Of a stretch of 64,000 bases of DNA, positions 55,555 to 63,883 are shown piece after piece (the stretch's first letter is position 1; every line of letters starts with the position of its first letter). The notes beneath the pieces were generated by a model. It made no database searches. It worked only from the letters and a program-made list of their open reading frames with translations, and was not told the origin of the DNA. Origin of the DNA: Flavobacterium pectinovorum (GTDB lineage Bacteria > Bacteroidota > Bacteroidia > Flavobacteriales > Flavobacteriaceae); NCBI RefSeq assembly GCF_900142715.1, contig NZ_FRBX01000001.1, forward strand, positions 868,001-932,000, in the 5' to 3' direction. A program made the position numbers and the translations under genes.

Positions 55555-55708
55555 GTTGATATTAGTTTTAAGTGTAGAAATTCAGTTTAAAACAAAATTA
55601 GGAAAACATTAGTTGGTATTATTTAAAAATGACTTTTTATAAAACGTTTTTATTCGATTTTTTGTTACTAAATTCAAATTTTACGACTTACTAAATAATT
55701 CATTTTTG

Positions 55709-55740
55709 TTTGCACACTTTCTTATATTTGTAAGTCTCAT
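55709..55740 (+). promoter_or_regulatory. Consensus promoter of the DUF6377-type regulator
   Basis: TTTG at 55709-55712, 20 bases, TATATTTG at 55733-55740. Transcription would begin about 10 bases before the TTG start at 55756. Confidence 0.8.
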
Positions 55741-55755
55741 TATATCTTAATTGGT

Positions 55756-57399
55756 TTGAAAAATTATCTGTTGTTTTGTTTGTTCGTTCTTTTAGGAAAT
55801 CCTGTTTATTCATCGGATAGTACAGATACTATTTTGAAGAAACTAAACGACGCGCTAAAAAACAAACAGCGATATGTGGAGCTTAAAGAAGAGCGCATTT
55901 TGAATTTCAAAAAAATCAAATCGGCAGATTTAAGCAAGGAACAGGAATACAATTACAACAAAACTTTATATACAGAATACCAAAAATTCAATTCAGATTC
56001 GGCTATTTTTTATGTAAAAAAGAACCTGAAAATTGCCGAAGAGCTTCAAAATAAAGAACTTTCAGATTTGGCCAACATTCAATTGGTTACACTTTTCTCT
56101 TCTTCGGGAAAATACCGCGAATCTGAAGCCATTTTAAAAAGCATCAACAAAAAAACATTATCAAAAACATTGCTTCCTAATTATTATGTGGCGTATCGCG
56201 AATTTTTTGAGCATTATGCCGCCAATAGTTACGATATAAAATACATTGAGCAAATACGAAAATACCGTGATTCATTGCTAATGGTTTTAGATCCCAGTAC
56301 TTTAAACTATCAAATCAATAAAATTCAGCAGCGAATGTCTGAGGAAAAAACAGACATTTCGCAAAAACAATTACTGGATTTATTGAAAAATACCAAAGAA
56401 GATAATCCGCAATATGCCATGATTACTTATCTTTTAGGAAGTATTTATGAGGGAACACATCAATTAGAATTACGAAAAAAATACTACGCACTTTCTGCCA
56501 CTGCAGATATTAAAAATGCCAATAAAGACAATGCATCGCTTCAGGAACTGGCCTTGGTTTTTTATGAAGTTGGGGATGTCGATATGGCGTACAAGCTCAC
56601 GCAATCGGCCATTGAAGACGCGTTGTATTGCAATGTACAATTCCGAACACTTTTAATGTCAGAAGTGTATTCGATCATCAATACGGTTTATTTAGAAAAA
56701 GAAGCCAAAAGAAAAACAGAATTGCAATTGTATCTTTTATGCATTAGTTTACTTTCTGTATTCTTGATTGTAGCGGTTATTTACGTTTACAAACAAATGA
56801 AAAAAGTTTCGAAAATCCGTGGAGAATTATACGAAACAAGTCAAAAACTAGCCGAGTTAAACAAAGATATTACCGAAACCAACAATCAGTTGCAGGAACG
56901 TAATTCGCAATTATCAGAATCTAATCATGTTAAGGAAGAATATATAGCGCATTTTTTCAATCTTTGTTCGGCTTACATCAATAAATTAGAAAACTATCGC
57001 ATTATTCTAAACAAAAAAGCGACGGCAAAACAGTTTGATGAAATTTATAAAATACTAAAATCAACCACTTTGGTAGATAATGAATTGGAAGAATTATATA
57101 AAAACTTCGATATTATATTTCTGAATTTATATCCCACTTTCGTGAAAGACTTTAACGAATTGCTGATTAAAGAAGAACAAATCGTTTTGAAACAAGGCGA
57201 ATTGCTAAATACTGAACTTAGAATTTTTGCTTTAATCCGACTTGGAATTACAGACAGCGTAAAAATTGCTGCCTTTCTTCGTTACTCTTTAAGCACAATT
57301 TACAACTATAGAACCAGAGCTCGAAATAAAGCCGCAGTTTCGCGAAATGATTTTGAAGAAATGGTCATGAAAATAGGTTTAATTTCGCTGAAAGTGTAA
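55756..57399 (+). CDS. DUF6377-type membrane-bound TPR regulator
   Basis: A 547-residue protein. Translation must begin at TTG 55756, giving MKNYLLFCLFVLLGNPVYSSDS as signal peptide; the next Met is far inside. Residues 25-320 are helical repeats of TPR type (periplasmic). A membrane helix follows at about 325-345 (LYLLCISLLSVFLIVAVIYVY), then a coiled coil (about 350-400) and a cytoplasmic C-terminal helix-turn-helix, IRLGITDSVKIAAFLRYSLSTIYNYRTRARNKA. This matches DUF6377-like regulators often beside polysaccharide genes. Probably senses a glycan and controls the GH3 genes (inference). Confidence 0.82.
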   Translation: MKNYLLFCLFVLLGNPVYSSDSTDTILKKLNDALKNKQRYVELKEERILNFKKIKSADLSKEQEYNYNKTLYTEYQKFNSDSAIFYVKKNLKIAEELQNKELSDLANIQLVTLFSSSGKYRESEAILKSINKKTLSKTLLPNYYVAYREFFEHYAANSYDIKYIEQIRKYRDSLLMVLDPSTLNYQINKIQQRMSEEKTDISQKQLLDLLKNTKEDNPQYAMITYLLGSIYEGTHQLELRKKYYALSATADIKNANKDNASLQELALVFYEVGDVDMAYKLTQSAIEDALYCNVQFRTLLMSEVYSIINTVYLEKEAKRKTELQLYLLCISLLSVFLIVAVIYVYKQMKKVSKIRGELYETSQKLAELNKDITETNNQLQERNSQLSESNHVKEEYIAHFFNLCSAYINKLENYRIILNKKATAKQFDEIYKILKSTTLVDNELEELYKNFDIIFLNLYPTFVKDFNELLIKEEQIVLKQGELLNTELRIFALIRLGITDSVKIAAFLRYSLSTIYNYRTRARNKAAVSRNDFEEMVMKIGLISLKV

Positions 57400-57549
57400 C
57401 GTTTTGTTTTAAAACCACTACTTTTTTTGGGCTTTAAAATTTATTAAATATTTGTAAATCAATATTTTAAATTTTTATTTCACTACTTTTTTTCGTTTAA
57501 AAATCTCATGCATACTATAACGTTTTAGCTTTACAATATTATTATAGGG

Positions 57550-57557
57550 TACTTTTG
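57550..57557 (+). promoter_or_regulatory. -7 element of the second GH3 gene
   Basis: TACTTTTG, 49 bases before the ATG at 57606; no clear -33 box. Confidence 0.55.
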
Positions 57558-57605
57558 ACACAAAGCTATCTTATATATAAATTAATGCTTTAATAAATTA
57601 TAGTT

Positions 57606-59822
57606 ATGTTTAAAAACGTTAAAACAATTGTTGTTTTACTTTTGTTGGCTTCGATTGGGATAAATGCCCAAAACAAAGTTCCGGTTTATCTTGATGATAA
57701 AAAGTCGATTGAAGAGCGTGTCGCAGATGCACTTTCAAAAATGACAACCGACGAAAAAATTGCCATGATTCACGCACAATCTAAATTTAGTTCGCCGGGT
57801 GTTCCTCGTTTGGGAATTCCGGAAAACTGGATGACCGACGGACCACACGGAATTCGTACCGAAGTTAAATGGGACGAATGGGATCAGGCAGGCTGGACAA
57901 ACGACTCTTGCATTGCATTTCCTGCTCTTACAGCGCTTTCTGCAACCTGGAACAAAGAAATGGCTTCTTTATACGGAAAATCAATTGGTGAAGAAGCACG
58001 TTACCGTAACAAAAATGTACTATTAGGACCCGGAGTTAATATTTACAGAACACCATTGAACGGTCGTAATTTCGAATATATGGGTGAAGATCCTTTCCTG
58101 ACTTCAAAAATGGTGGTTCCTTATATTAAAGGAGTTCAGTCAAACGGAGTTGCGGCTTGTGTAAAACATTTTGCCTTAAACAATCAGGAAACCAATCGTA
58201 ACTCAGTAAACGTAATTGTGGATGACAGAGCGTTATACGAAATTTATCTTCCGGCTTTTAAAGCTGCAGTACAAGAAGGCGATGCTTGGGCAATTATGGG
58301 ATCCTACAATAAATATAAAGGACAGCAATGTTGCCACAACGAATTTTTGTTAAACGATATTCTTCGTGGAGAATGGGGTTTCAAAGGAGTTGTAGTTTCA
58401 GATTGGGGTGGCGTTAATGATACCAAACAAGCGATTCATAACGGTTTGGATATGGAATTTGGCTCCTGGACAAACGGACTTTCATGGGGAACAAGCAATG
58501 CTTATGACAACTACTTTTTGGCAAAACCATATTCGATTATGATTGCCAGAGGCGAAGTAGGAACGAAAGAATTAGACGAGAAAGTAAGCCGTATTTTACG
58601 TTTATCTTTCCTTACAACGATGAATAAAAACAGACCTTTCGGGTCTTTCGGAACAGAAGAACATGCAAAAGCAGGTTTGAAAATTGCTGAAGAAGGAATT
58701 GTTTTGCTTCAAAACAACAATAATATTTTGCCAATCAATCTTTCTAAAACTAAAAAAATCGCTGTAATTGGTGAAAATGCCATTAAAATGATGACTGTTG
58801 GTGGAGGAAGTTCTTCATTAAAAGCAAGATATGAAATCACACCACTTGAAGGATTAAAGAAAAGAATAGGTAATCAGGCTGAAATCGTATACGCTCGTGG
58901 TTATGTGGGAGATCCGACAAGTAATTATAACGGCGTTATCGCAAAAGTAAGTTTAGAAGACAAACGTTCTGTTGCTGAACTAACCGCAGAAGCTTTAAAA
59001 GTAGCTAAAGATGCTGATATTGTGCTTTTTATTGGAGGTTTAAACAAAAGCGACAATCAGGATGCAGAAGGCCACGACCGTAAAGGATTAGAACTTTCGT
59101 ATGGTCAGGATAAATTAATCAGCGAGTTGGCGAAAGTAAATAAAAATATAGTTTTTGTAAATATTTCAGGAAATGCTGTGGCAATGCCGTGGGTAAAAGA
59201 AGTTCCGGGAATTGTACAAGGCTGGTTTTTAGGTACAGAAGCAGGAAATGCTTTGGCAGCCGTTTTAGTTGGAGATGTAAATCCATCTGGAAAATTAACT
59301 TTTACTTTCCCTGTAAAATTGTCTGACAATGGTGCACACGCTTTGGGAGAATTCCCAGGTGGCGATGAAGTTAAATACAATGAAAGCATTTTTGTTGGAT
59401 ATCGTTATGCCGATAAACAAAAAGCAAAACCATTATTTTCTTTTGGTCACGGATTAAGTTACACGACTTTTGAATACGGAAAAGTGACAGCGGATAAAAA
59501 ACAAGTTTCTGTTGATGGTAAAATTACGTTTTCTGTAAAAGTAAAAAATACAGGAACTCGTGAAGGTTCAGAAGTTGTTCAGCTTTATATCAGTGATTTA
59601 AAATCTTCATTGGTTCGTCCGATTAAGGAATTAAAAGGGTTTGAGAAAATTTCGCTTAAAGCGGGAGAAGAAAAAACAGTGACATTTACAGTTGATAAAA
59701 CAGCTTTGAGCTTTTTTGATGATAAAAAACACGACTGGGTTGCAGAACCGGGCGCTTTTGAAGCAATCGTTGGTGCATCTTCAACAGATATAAAATCTAA
59801 AGTGGGATTCTCACTTCAATAG
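57606..59822 (+). CDS. GH3 family beta-glucosidase, exported
   Basis: A 738-residue GH3 enzyme with signal peptide ending at GINAQNK. Key segments: MTDGPHGIR, LLGPGVNIYRTPLNGRNFEYMGEDP, KHFALNNQETNR and the nucleophile Asp266 in GVVVSDWGG. It ends with a fibronectin III-like domain (from about 625). It resembles BglX-type periplasmic beta-glucosidases and differs clearly from the first GH3 gene in the catalytic flanks, so the two are not recent duplicates. Confidence 0.94.
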   Translation: MFKNVKTIVVLLLLASIGINAQNKVPVYLDDKKSIEERVADALSKMTTDEKIAMIHAQSKFSSPGVPRLGIPENWMTDGPHGIRTEVKWDEWDQAGWTNDSCIAFPALTALSATWNKEMASLYGKSIGEEARYRNKNVLLGPGVNIYRTPLNGRNFEYMGEDPFLTSKMVVPYIKGVQSNGVAACVKHFALNNQETNRNSVNVIVDDRALYEIYLPAFKAAVQEGDAWAIMGSYNKYKGQQCCHNEFLLNDILRGEWGFKGVVVSDWGGVNDTKQAIHNGLDMEFGSWTNGLSWGTSNAYDNYFLAKPYSIMIARGEVGTKELDEKVSRILRLSFLTTMNKNRPFGSFGTEEHAKAGLKIAEEGIVLLQNNNNILPINLSKTKKIAVIGENAIKMMTVGGGSSSLKARYEITPLEGLKKRIGNQAEIVYARGYVGDPTSNYNGVIAKVSLEDKRSVAELTAEALKVAKDADIVLFIGGLNKSDNQDAEGHDRKGLELSYGQDKLISELAKVNKNIVFVNISGNAVAMPWVKEVPGIVQGWFLGTEAGNALAAVLVGDVNPSGKLTFTFPVKLSDNGAHALGEFPGGDEVKYNESIFVGYRYADKQKAKPLFSFGHGLSYTTFEYGKVTADKKQVSVDGKITFSVKVKNTGTREGSEVVQLYISDLKSSLVRPIKELKGFEKISLKAGEEKTVTFTVDKTALSFFDDKKHDWVAEPGAFEAIVGASSTDIKSKVGFSLQ

Positions 59823-60185
59823 TTTCATTATTTCTAAATTGGTTGGTTGTAAAGCTGCAATTGTAAAAAATTGCGGCTTTGCTTTTAGAATTATTTTACG
59901 TTAAAATAATTTTTACCATTAAGATATTAAGTTAATTAAGCGTTGTAGTTAAAGAACTAAAAAAATTAAGTTCAACAAGCTTAATTAACTTAATATCTTA
60001 ATGGTTCAAAAAAATAAAAACTTTATTGTTTTAAAATTAATTATATAATTGAGATAATTTGAAAATTAGATAATTGTGTAGCTTTGCGAACTTTTTACAA
60101 GTTTTCAAAAATTTTCATTGAGATCTTTGCGTTAAATTACCAATAAAAAAAAACTAACCATCAACCATTAACAATTAACCATTTT
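59823..60185. repeat. Gap with terminator and a perfect 27-bp-arm inverted repeat
   Basis: The terminator at 59851-59886 (AAAGCTGCAATT / AATTGCGGCTTT) is listed separately. Arms at 59915-59941 and 59979-60005 are exact reverse complements over 27 bases, starting ACCATTAAGATATTAAG. Near 60079 TAGCTTTG matches a -7 box but is part of a word-type repeat (GCTTTGCGAACTTT). No gene. Confidence 0.8.
59851..59886 (+). terminator. Terminator after the second GH3 gene
   Basis: AAAGCTGCAATT / AATTGCGGCTTT with a six-base loop, then GCTTTT. Confidence 0.8.
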
Positions 60186-61316
60186 ATGAGTTCAACTTCT
60201 ATTGAAATTCAACCAAAAAAGCATTACGAAATCCTGGACGGTTTACGTGGAGTAGCGGCTATTTTAGTCGTTGCTTTCCATATTTTTGAAGCCTTTGGCG
60301 GTGGAAATCGTTTTATACAAATTATCAATCACGGTTATCTTGCCGTTGATTTCTTTTTCCTCTTATCAGGATTTGTTGTCGCTTATGCGTATGACGATCG
60401 CTGGGCGAGAATGACGCAATGGGAATTTTACAAACGCCGTTTAATACGTTTACAGCCCATGGTAATTATGGGAATGATCATTGGAGCCATTTTCTATTAT
60501 TTTCAGGCATCGGATATTTTGTTTCCGATGATTGCCGGAATGGAAGCCTGGAAAGTGATTCTGACCATGGTTATTGGGTTTACATTATTACCAATTCCGC
60601 CATCATTAGAAATCAGAGGCTGGGGAGAAATGCACCCGTTAAATGGACCTGCATGGTCATTATTCTTCGAATATATTGCGAATATTTTGTACGCTTTAAT
60701 CTTCCGTAAGTTCTCCAATAAAGTTTTGGGCTTTTTTGTGCTGATATTTGCCGGATTACTTATTAATTATACCGTTTTTGGTCCAAAAGGCGATGTTATT
60801 GGCGGATGGTCGTTAAATCTGGAACAAATGAATGTTGGTTTCACCCGTTTATTGTATCCGTTTTTTGCCGGAGTTTTGCTTTCCCGTTTAGGGAAATTAA
60901 TTCATATAAAAGGCGCTTTCTGGGTTTGCAGTATTTTAATCACAATTGTGCTTGCCCTACCAAGATTTGGTGACGAAAATAGTTTATGGATGAACGGTTT
61001 ATATGAATCTATCTGTATCATTTTAGTTTTTCCTCTTATTGTTGCGATTGGTGCGGGCGGAGAAATTAAAAGTGCGTTTTCGACTAAAATATGCAAGCTT
61101 TTAGGAGATATTTCATATCCAATTTATATTACACATTATCCTCTAATTTATTGGTTTACGGCTTGGGTTGTAGATAATAAAGTTTCAATTGCAGATGGTT
61201 ATGCAGTAGGAATCGGAGTTTTGATTGCCAGTATTGTAATGGCGTATTTATGTTTAAAATTATATGATGAACCAGTTAGGAATTGGCTTCTTAGAAGGAG
61301 CAAAGGTTCAAAGTAA
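60186..61316 (+). CDS. Membrane acyltransferase, OafA/YrhL type
   Basis: A 376-residue acyltransferase-3 family protein with about ten membrane helices. The N-terminal LDGLRGVAAILVVAFHIFEAFGGG contains the conserved Arg and His, followed by GYLAVDFFFLLSGFVVAYAYDDRW with the RRLIRL arginines. Members O-acylate (often O-acetylate) sugars of surface polysaccharides. The last codons run into the word-type repeat that follows. Position beside GH3 genes suggests a glycan role (inference). Confidence 0.92.
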   Translation: MSSTSIEIQPKKHYEILDGLRGVAAILVVAFHIFEAFGGGNRFIQIINHGYLAVDFFFLLSGFVVAYAYDDRWARMTQWEFYKRRLIRLQPMVIMGMIIGAIFYYFQASDILFPMIAGMEAWKVILTMVIGFTLLPIPPSLEIRGWGEMHPLNGPAWSLFFEYIANILYALIFRKFSNKVLGFFVLIFAGLLINYTVFGPKGDVIGGWSLNLEQMNVGFTRLLYPFFAGVLLSRLGKLIHIKGAFWVCSILITIVLALPRFGDENSLWMNGLYESICIILVFPLIVAIGAGGEIKSAFSTKICKLLGDISYPIYITHYPLIYWFTAWVVDNKVSIADGYAVGIGVLIASIVMAYLCLKLYDEPVRNWLLRRSKGSK

Positions 61317-61674
61317 CAAAGGTTCAGAGGCTCAAAGGTTCAAAGGCTCAAAGGCTCAAAGGCTCAAAGGTAATAGAGTAAACATCAAATTTTACACATT
61401 CCAAATCGTAGAGATGCACAGTAGTGCATCTACGCACAGGATATCGACAAAGAATGTAAATGATGAAGATGATGATTAAAAAAAGGGATGAAACATATAA
61501 AAACGTTTCATCCCTTTTTGTCTATTTTCTTTGTGGATATGCATTGTGTAGACACACTGCTGTGCGTCTCTACGATTATGCATGTCTACAATTGTAAATG
61601 TAAAAAACAACAAAGGTTCAAAGGAAAACTTTGTCCCTTTGAACCTTTGCATCTTTGAACCTTTAAAAAAAAAC
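61305..61674. repeat. Gap rich in direct and inverted word repeats
   Basis: 61305-61372: tandem GGTTCAAAG / GGCTCAAAG words. 61407-61434: CGTAGAGATGCAC / GTGCATCTACG hairpin. 61547-61574: GTAGACACAC / GTGCGTCTCTAC hairpin of similar composition. 61607-61665: AAAGGTTCAAAGG and CCTTTGAACCTTTG, complementary to the first block. A strong terminator sits in the middle. No convincing gene. Confidence 0.8.
61478..61519. terminator. Strong bidirectional terminator
   Basis: AAAAAGGGATGAAAC / GTTTCATCCCTTTTT hairpin between convergent genes. Confidence 0.93.
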
Positions 61675-62778
61675 TTATTCAAGAACCAATGCTCCTAAAG
61701 CTTCTTTACTAAAACCTTTCAATTGATCTGTTTTTCCGGCTTTGATTTTGGCAACCCAATTAGGATCAGATAATAATGGTCTTCCCACAGCAACTAAATC
61801 AAAATCGCCACGGTCGAAACGTCTGTTTAATTCTTCCAAAGAAGTTGGCTCAGAACTTTCTCCTGCAAAAGCACCGAAGAAATCACCAGAAAGTCCAACA
61901 GAACCTACAGTAATTGTTGGTGCGCCTGTTACTTTTTTAGCCCATCCAGCAAAATTCAAATCAGAATCTTCGAATTCAGGTTCCCAGAAACGACGTTGAG
62001 AACAGTGTAAAATATCTACTCCGGCATCAACAAGAGGATTAAGCCACGCTTCTAATTCCTGTGGATTTTTAGCTAGTTTATAATTATAATCAGAAGGTTT
62101 AAATTGAGAAAAACGCATGATAACAGCGAAGTCATTTCCAACTTGTTTTCTGATTTCTTTTACTATTTCGATTGCAAAACGATTACGTTCCGGCAAAGTT
62201 TTTCCACCATAAATATCAGTACGTAAATTAGTTTCAGCTCTAAAAAACTGATCGATTAAATAACCGTGAGCACCGTGAATTTCAATGGTATCAAAACCTA
62301 ATCTTTTGGCATCAGCGGCAGCTTTTCCGAAAGCAATAATAGTATCTTCAATATCTTTCTCAGTCATTGTGTTTCCGTTGCTGAAATCTGGTCGGTTTAA
62401 CCCAGATGGACCTTCAAAAGGAACTGGAGGAACCCAGCCTGAATGGTGATTATCCATAATTCCCATATGCCAGATTTGTGGTCCCATTGCACCACCTGCA
62501 GCGTGAACTTCTTTAATTACTTTTTCCCATCCGTTTAAAGCTTCACCATAAAAATGAGGAACATTTCCGTCGTTAGATGATGAAGGTCTGTCGATTACAG
62601 TTCCTTCAGATAATATTAGACCAACTTCACCTTCAGCTCTTTTTTGATAATAAGCGGCTACTTCATCAGTTGGAATTCCGTTTGGAGAAAATGAGCGCGT
62701 CATTGGCGCCATTACGATTCGGTTTTTAAGATTTAACGTTTTTAAGTTAAATGGAGAAAACAGGTTGTTTGTACTCAT
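61675..62778 (-). CDS. Old Yellow Enzyme family NADH:flavin oxidoreductase
   Basis: A 367-residue FMN-dependent ene-reductase-type TIM barrel. Seen: NLKNRIVMAPMTRSFSPNGIPTDEVAAYYQKRAEGEVGLILSEG at the N-terminus, the substrate pair in EIHGAHGYLIDQFFR, and VGRPLLSDPNWVAK near the C-terminus. Members reduce activated double bonds or detoxify electrophiles. It is the second gene of an operon with an ArsR regulator six bases upstream, so it is probably induced by the chemical the regulator senses. Confidence 0.93.
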   Translation of the reverse strand: MSTNNLFSPFNLKTLNLKNRIVMAPMTRSFSPNGIPTDEVAAYYQKRAEGEVGLILSEGTVIDRPSSSNDGNVPHFYGEALNGWEKVIKEVHAAGGAMGPQIWHMGIMDNHHSGWVPPVPFEGPSGLNRPDFSNGNTMTEKDIEDTIIAFGKAAADAKRLGFDTIEIHGAHGYLIDQFFRAETNLRTDIYGGKTLPERNRFAIEIVKEIRKQVGNDFAVIMRFSQFKPSDYNYKLAKNPQELEAWLNPLVDAGVDILHCSQRRFWEPEFEDSDLNFAGWAKKVTGAPTITVGSVGLSGDFFGAFAGESSEPTSLEELNRRFDRGDFDLVAVGRPLLSDPNWVAKIKAGKTDQLKGFSKEALGALVLE

Positions 62779-62784
62779 AGTAAT

Positions 62785-63087
62785 TTACAAATTAGATTGA
62801 ATTAATTTACTGAGTGCTTCAAAGGCACCTTCGTTGCGTTTATAGTAAGTCCATTGTCCTACGCGTTTGGATTCTATGAATCCGGCGCGTTGTAAAATAG
62901 ACAGGTATTCTGAAACTGTTGATTGCGTCAAGCCCGCTTTGGCCTGAATTTGTCCCACACAAACGCCGTGTTCAAATCCGGCGTGCTGAAGCTGATCCGG
63001 AAAGTTTATTTCGGGTTCTTTTAACCATTCCAGCATTTGCAATCTGGACTTATTAGATAATGCTTTAAAGATTTCTATATTTTCCAT
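62785..63087 (-). CDS. ArsR-family transcription regulator
   Basis: A 100-residue winged-helix regulator: FKALSNKSRLQMLEWLKEPE, then the recognition region GLTQSTVSEYLSILQRAGFIESKRVGQWTYYKR. One Cys (in HGVCVGQI) lies near the position of redox- or metal-sensing cysteines, but no metal-site pattern is complete. It is first gene of the operon with the flavin oxidoreductase, and its promoter carries a palindrome that overlaps the -7 box, indicating self-repression. Confidence 0.92.
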   Translation of the reverse strand: MENIEIFKALSNKSRLQMLEWLKEPEINFPDQLQHAGFEHGVCVGQIQAKAGLTQSTVSEYLSILQRAGFIESKRVGQWTYYKRNEGAFEALSKLIQSNL

Positions 63088-63091
63088 GGTG

Positions 63092-63122
63092 CAAATATAT
63101 CGACTTTTCCCGATATACCAAT
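63092..63122 (-). promoter_or_regulatory. Promoter with overlapping operator of the ArsR operon
   Basis: Read leftward: TTG, 19 bases, TATATTTG (63092-63099), then CACC and the start codon. An inverted repeat TATATCG - 8 bases - CGATATA covers 63096-63117, that is the spacer and -7 box. The transcript would be leaderless or nearly so. Confidence 0.75.
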
Positions 63123-63195
63123 TTAAAGATTTTTTTTTAGGATAATTTTAAGAAGGAGAGGAGAAAGTTTATATTTGTTTTGTGGATTAATATTG

Positions 63196-63347
63196 CAAAG
63201 TCGCGAAGTTAGTTTCACGCAGATTTAAAAAGATTTAAGCAGATAGTATTTATATTTTTTTAAATTAAATCTGCCCTAATCAGCTGAATCTGCGTGAAAA
63301 AATCTTTTAAGCATTTATTTGAAGCATAAAAAAACGATGCGACTTTG
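63196..63347. repeat. Nested inverted repeats between arsR and tlpA genes
   Basis: Outer arms CAAAGTCGC (63196-63204) / GCGACTTTG (63339-63347); inner arms TTTCACGCAGATT (63213-63225) / AATCTGCGTGAAA (63287-63299). They fill most of the gap of about 300 bases; no gene seen. Confidence 0.75.
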
Positions 63348-63387
63348 TAAGAATTGAAACGAACCCCAATAAATAACTTAATCGATT

Positions 63388-63879
63388 ATGAAAAAAACTT
63401 TACTTATTTTAGGATTATTATTCTGTGTATTAACAAGTTCGAAAGCTCAGGTTATTGGAACTGATGTTGGAGATATTGCACCAGAAATAGATCTTCCGGA
63501 TCCAAAAGGAAACAACGTTGTACTTTCTTCTTTAAGGGGAGATTTGGTTTTGGTTGATTTCTGGGCATCATGGTGCGGGCCTTGTACGAAAGAACATCCT
63601 GAACTTATAAAATTATACAATACTTATCAGGGAAAATTTTCGATTTACAGCGTTTCGATGGATACTAAAAAACCACTTTGGCTGGCTGCAATTGCCAAAC
63701 AAAAATTACCATGGACTCAAGTAAGCGATTTAAAATACTGGACTTCACCAGTTGTCGGCGATTATATGCTGCAATCTGTTCCGCTAAATTTTTTAATTGA
63801 CAAAAACGGAATTATCGTCGCCAAAAATATTCATGGAAATGCTTTGAATGAAATGGTGAAGAGTATATTAGGACAATAG
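63388..63879 (+). CDS. TlpA-like periplasmic thioredoxin
   Basis: A 163-residue exported thiol-disulfide protein. Signal peptide ends at SSKAQVIG. The active site is WASWCGPC with Cys63 and Cys66, and the cis-Pro loop is VPLNFLIDKNG. Such TlpA/ResA-like proteins keep periplasmic cysteines reduced, for example in cytochrome c maturation. No cytochrome gene is nearby. Confidence 0.9.
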   Translation: MKKTLLILGLLFCVLTSSKAQVIGTDVGDIAPEIDLPDPKGNNVVLSSLRGDLVLVDFWASWCGPCTKEHPELIKLYNTYQGKFSIYSVSMDTKKPLWLAAIAKQKLPWTQVSDLKYWTSPVVGDYMLQSVPLNFLIDKNGIIVAKNIHGNALNEMVKSILGQ

Positions 63880-63883
63880 AGTT

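Noticed and set aside
52607..59822. Tandem duplication of GH3 genes
   Set aside because: The two enzymes differ in length, N-terminal region (EF-hand-like loop only in the first) and flanks of the nucleophile, so they are separate subfamilies.
60079..60086. TAGCTTTG as promoter of the acyltransferase
   Set aside because: Matches the -7 consensus but is part of the recurrent GCTTTGCGAAC word; there is no -33 element at the right distance.
61264..61479. Open frame across the 61.3 kb repeat
   Set aside because: Its residues (repeated KGSEAQRFKGSKAQR) simply translate the tandem GGTTCAAAG words, and it overlaps the acyltransferase gene end.
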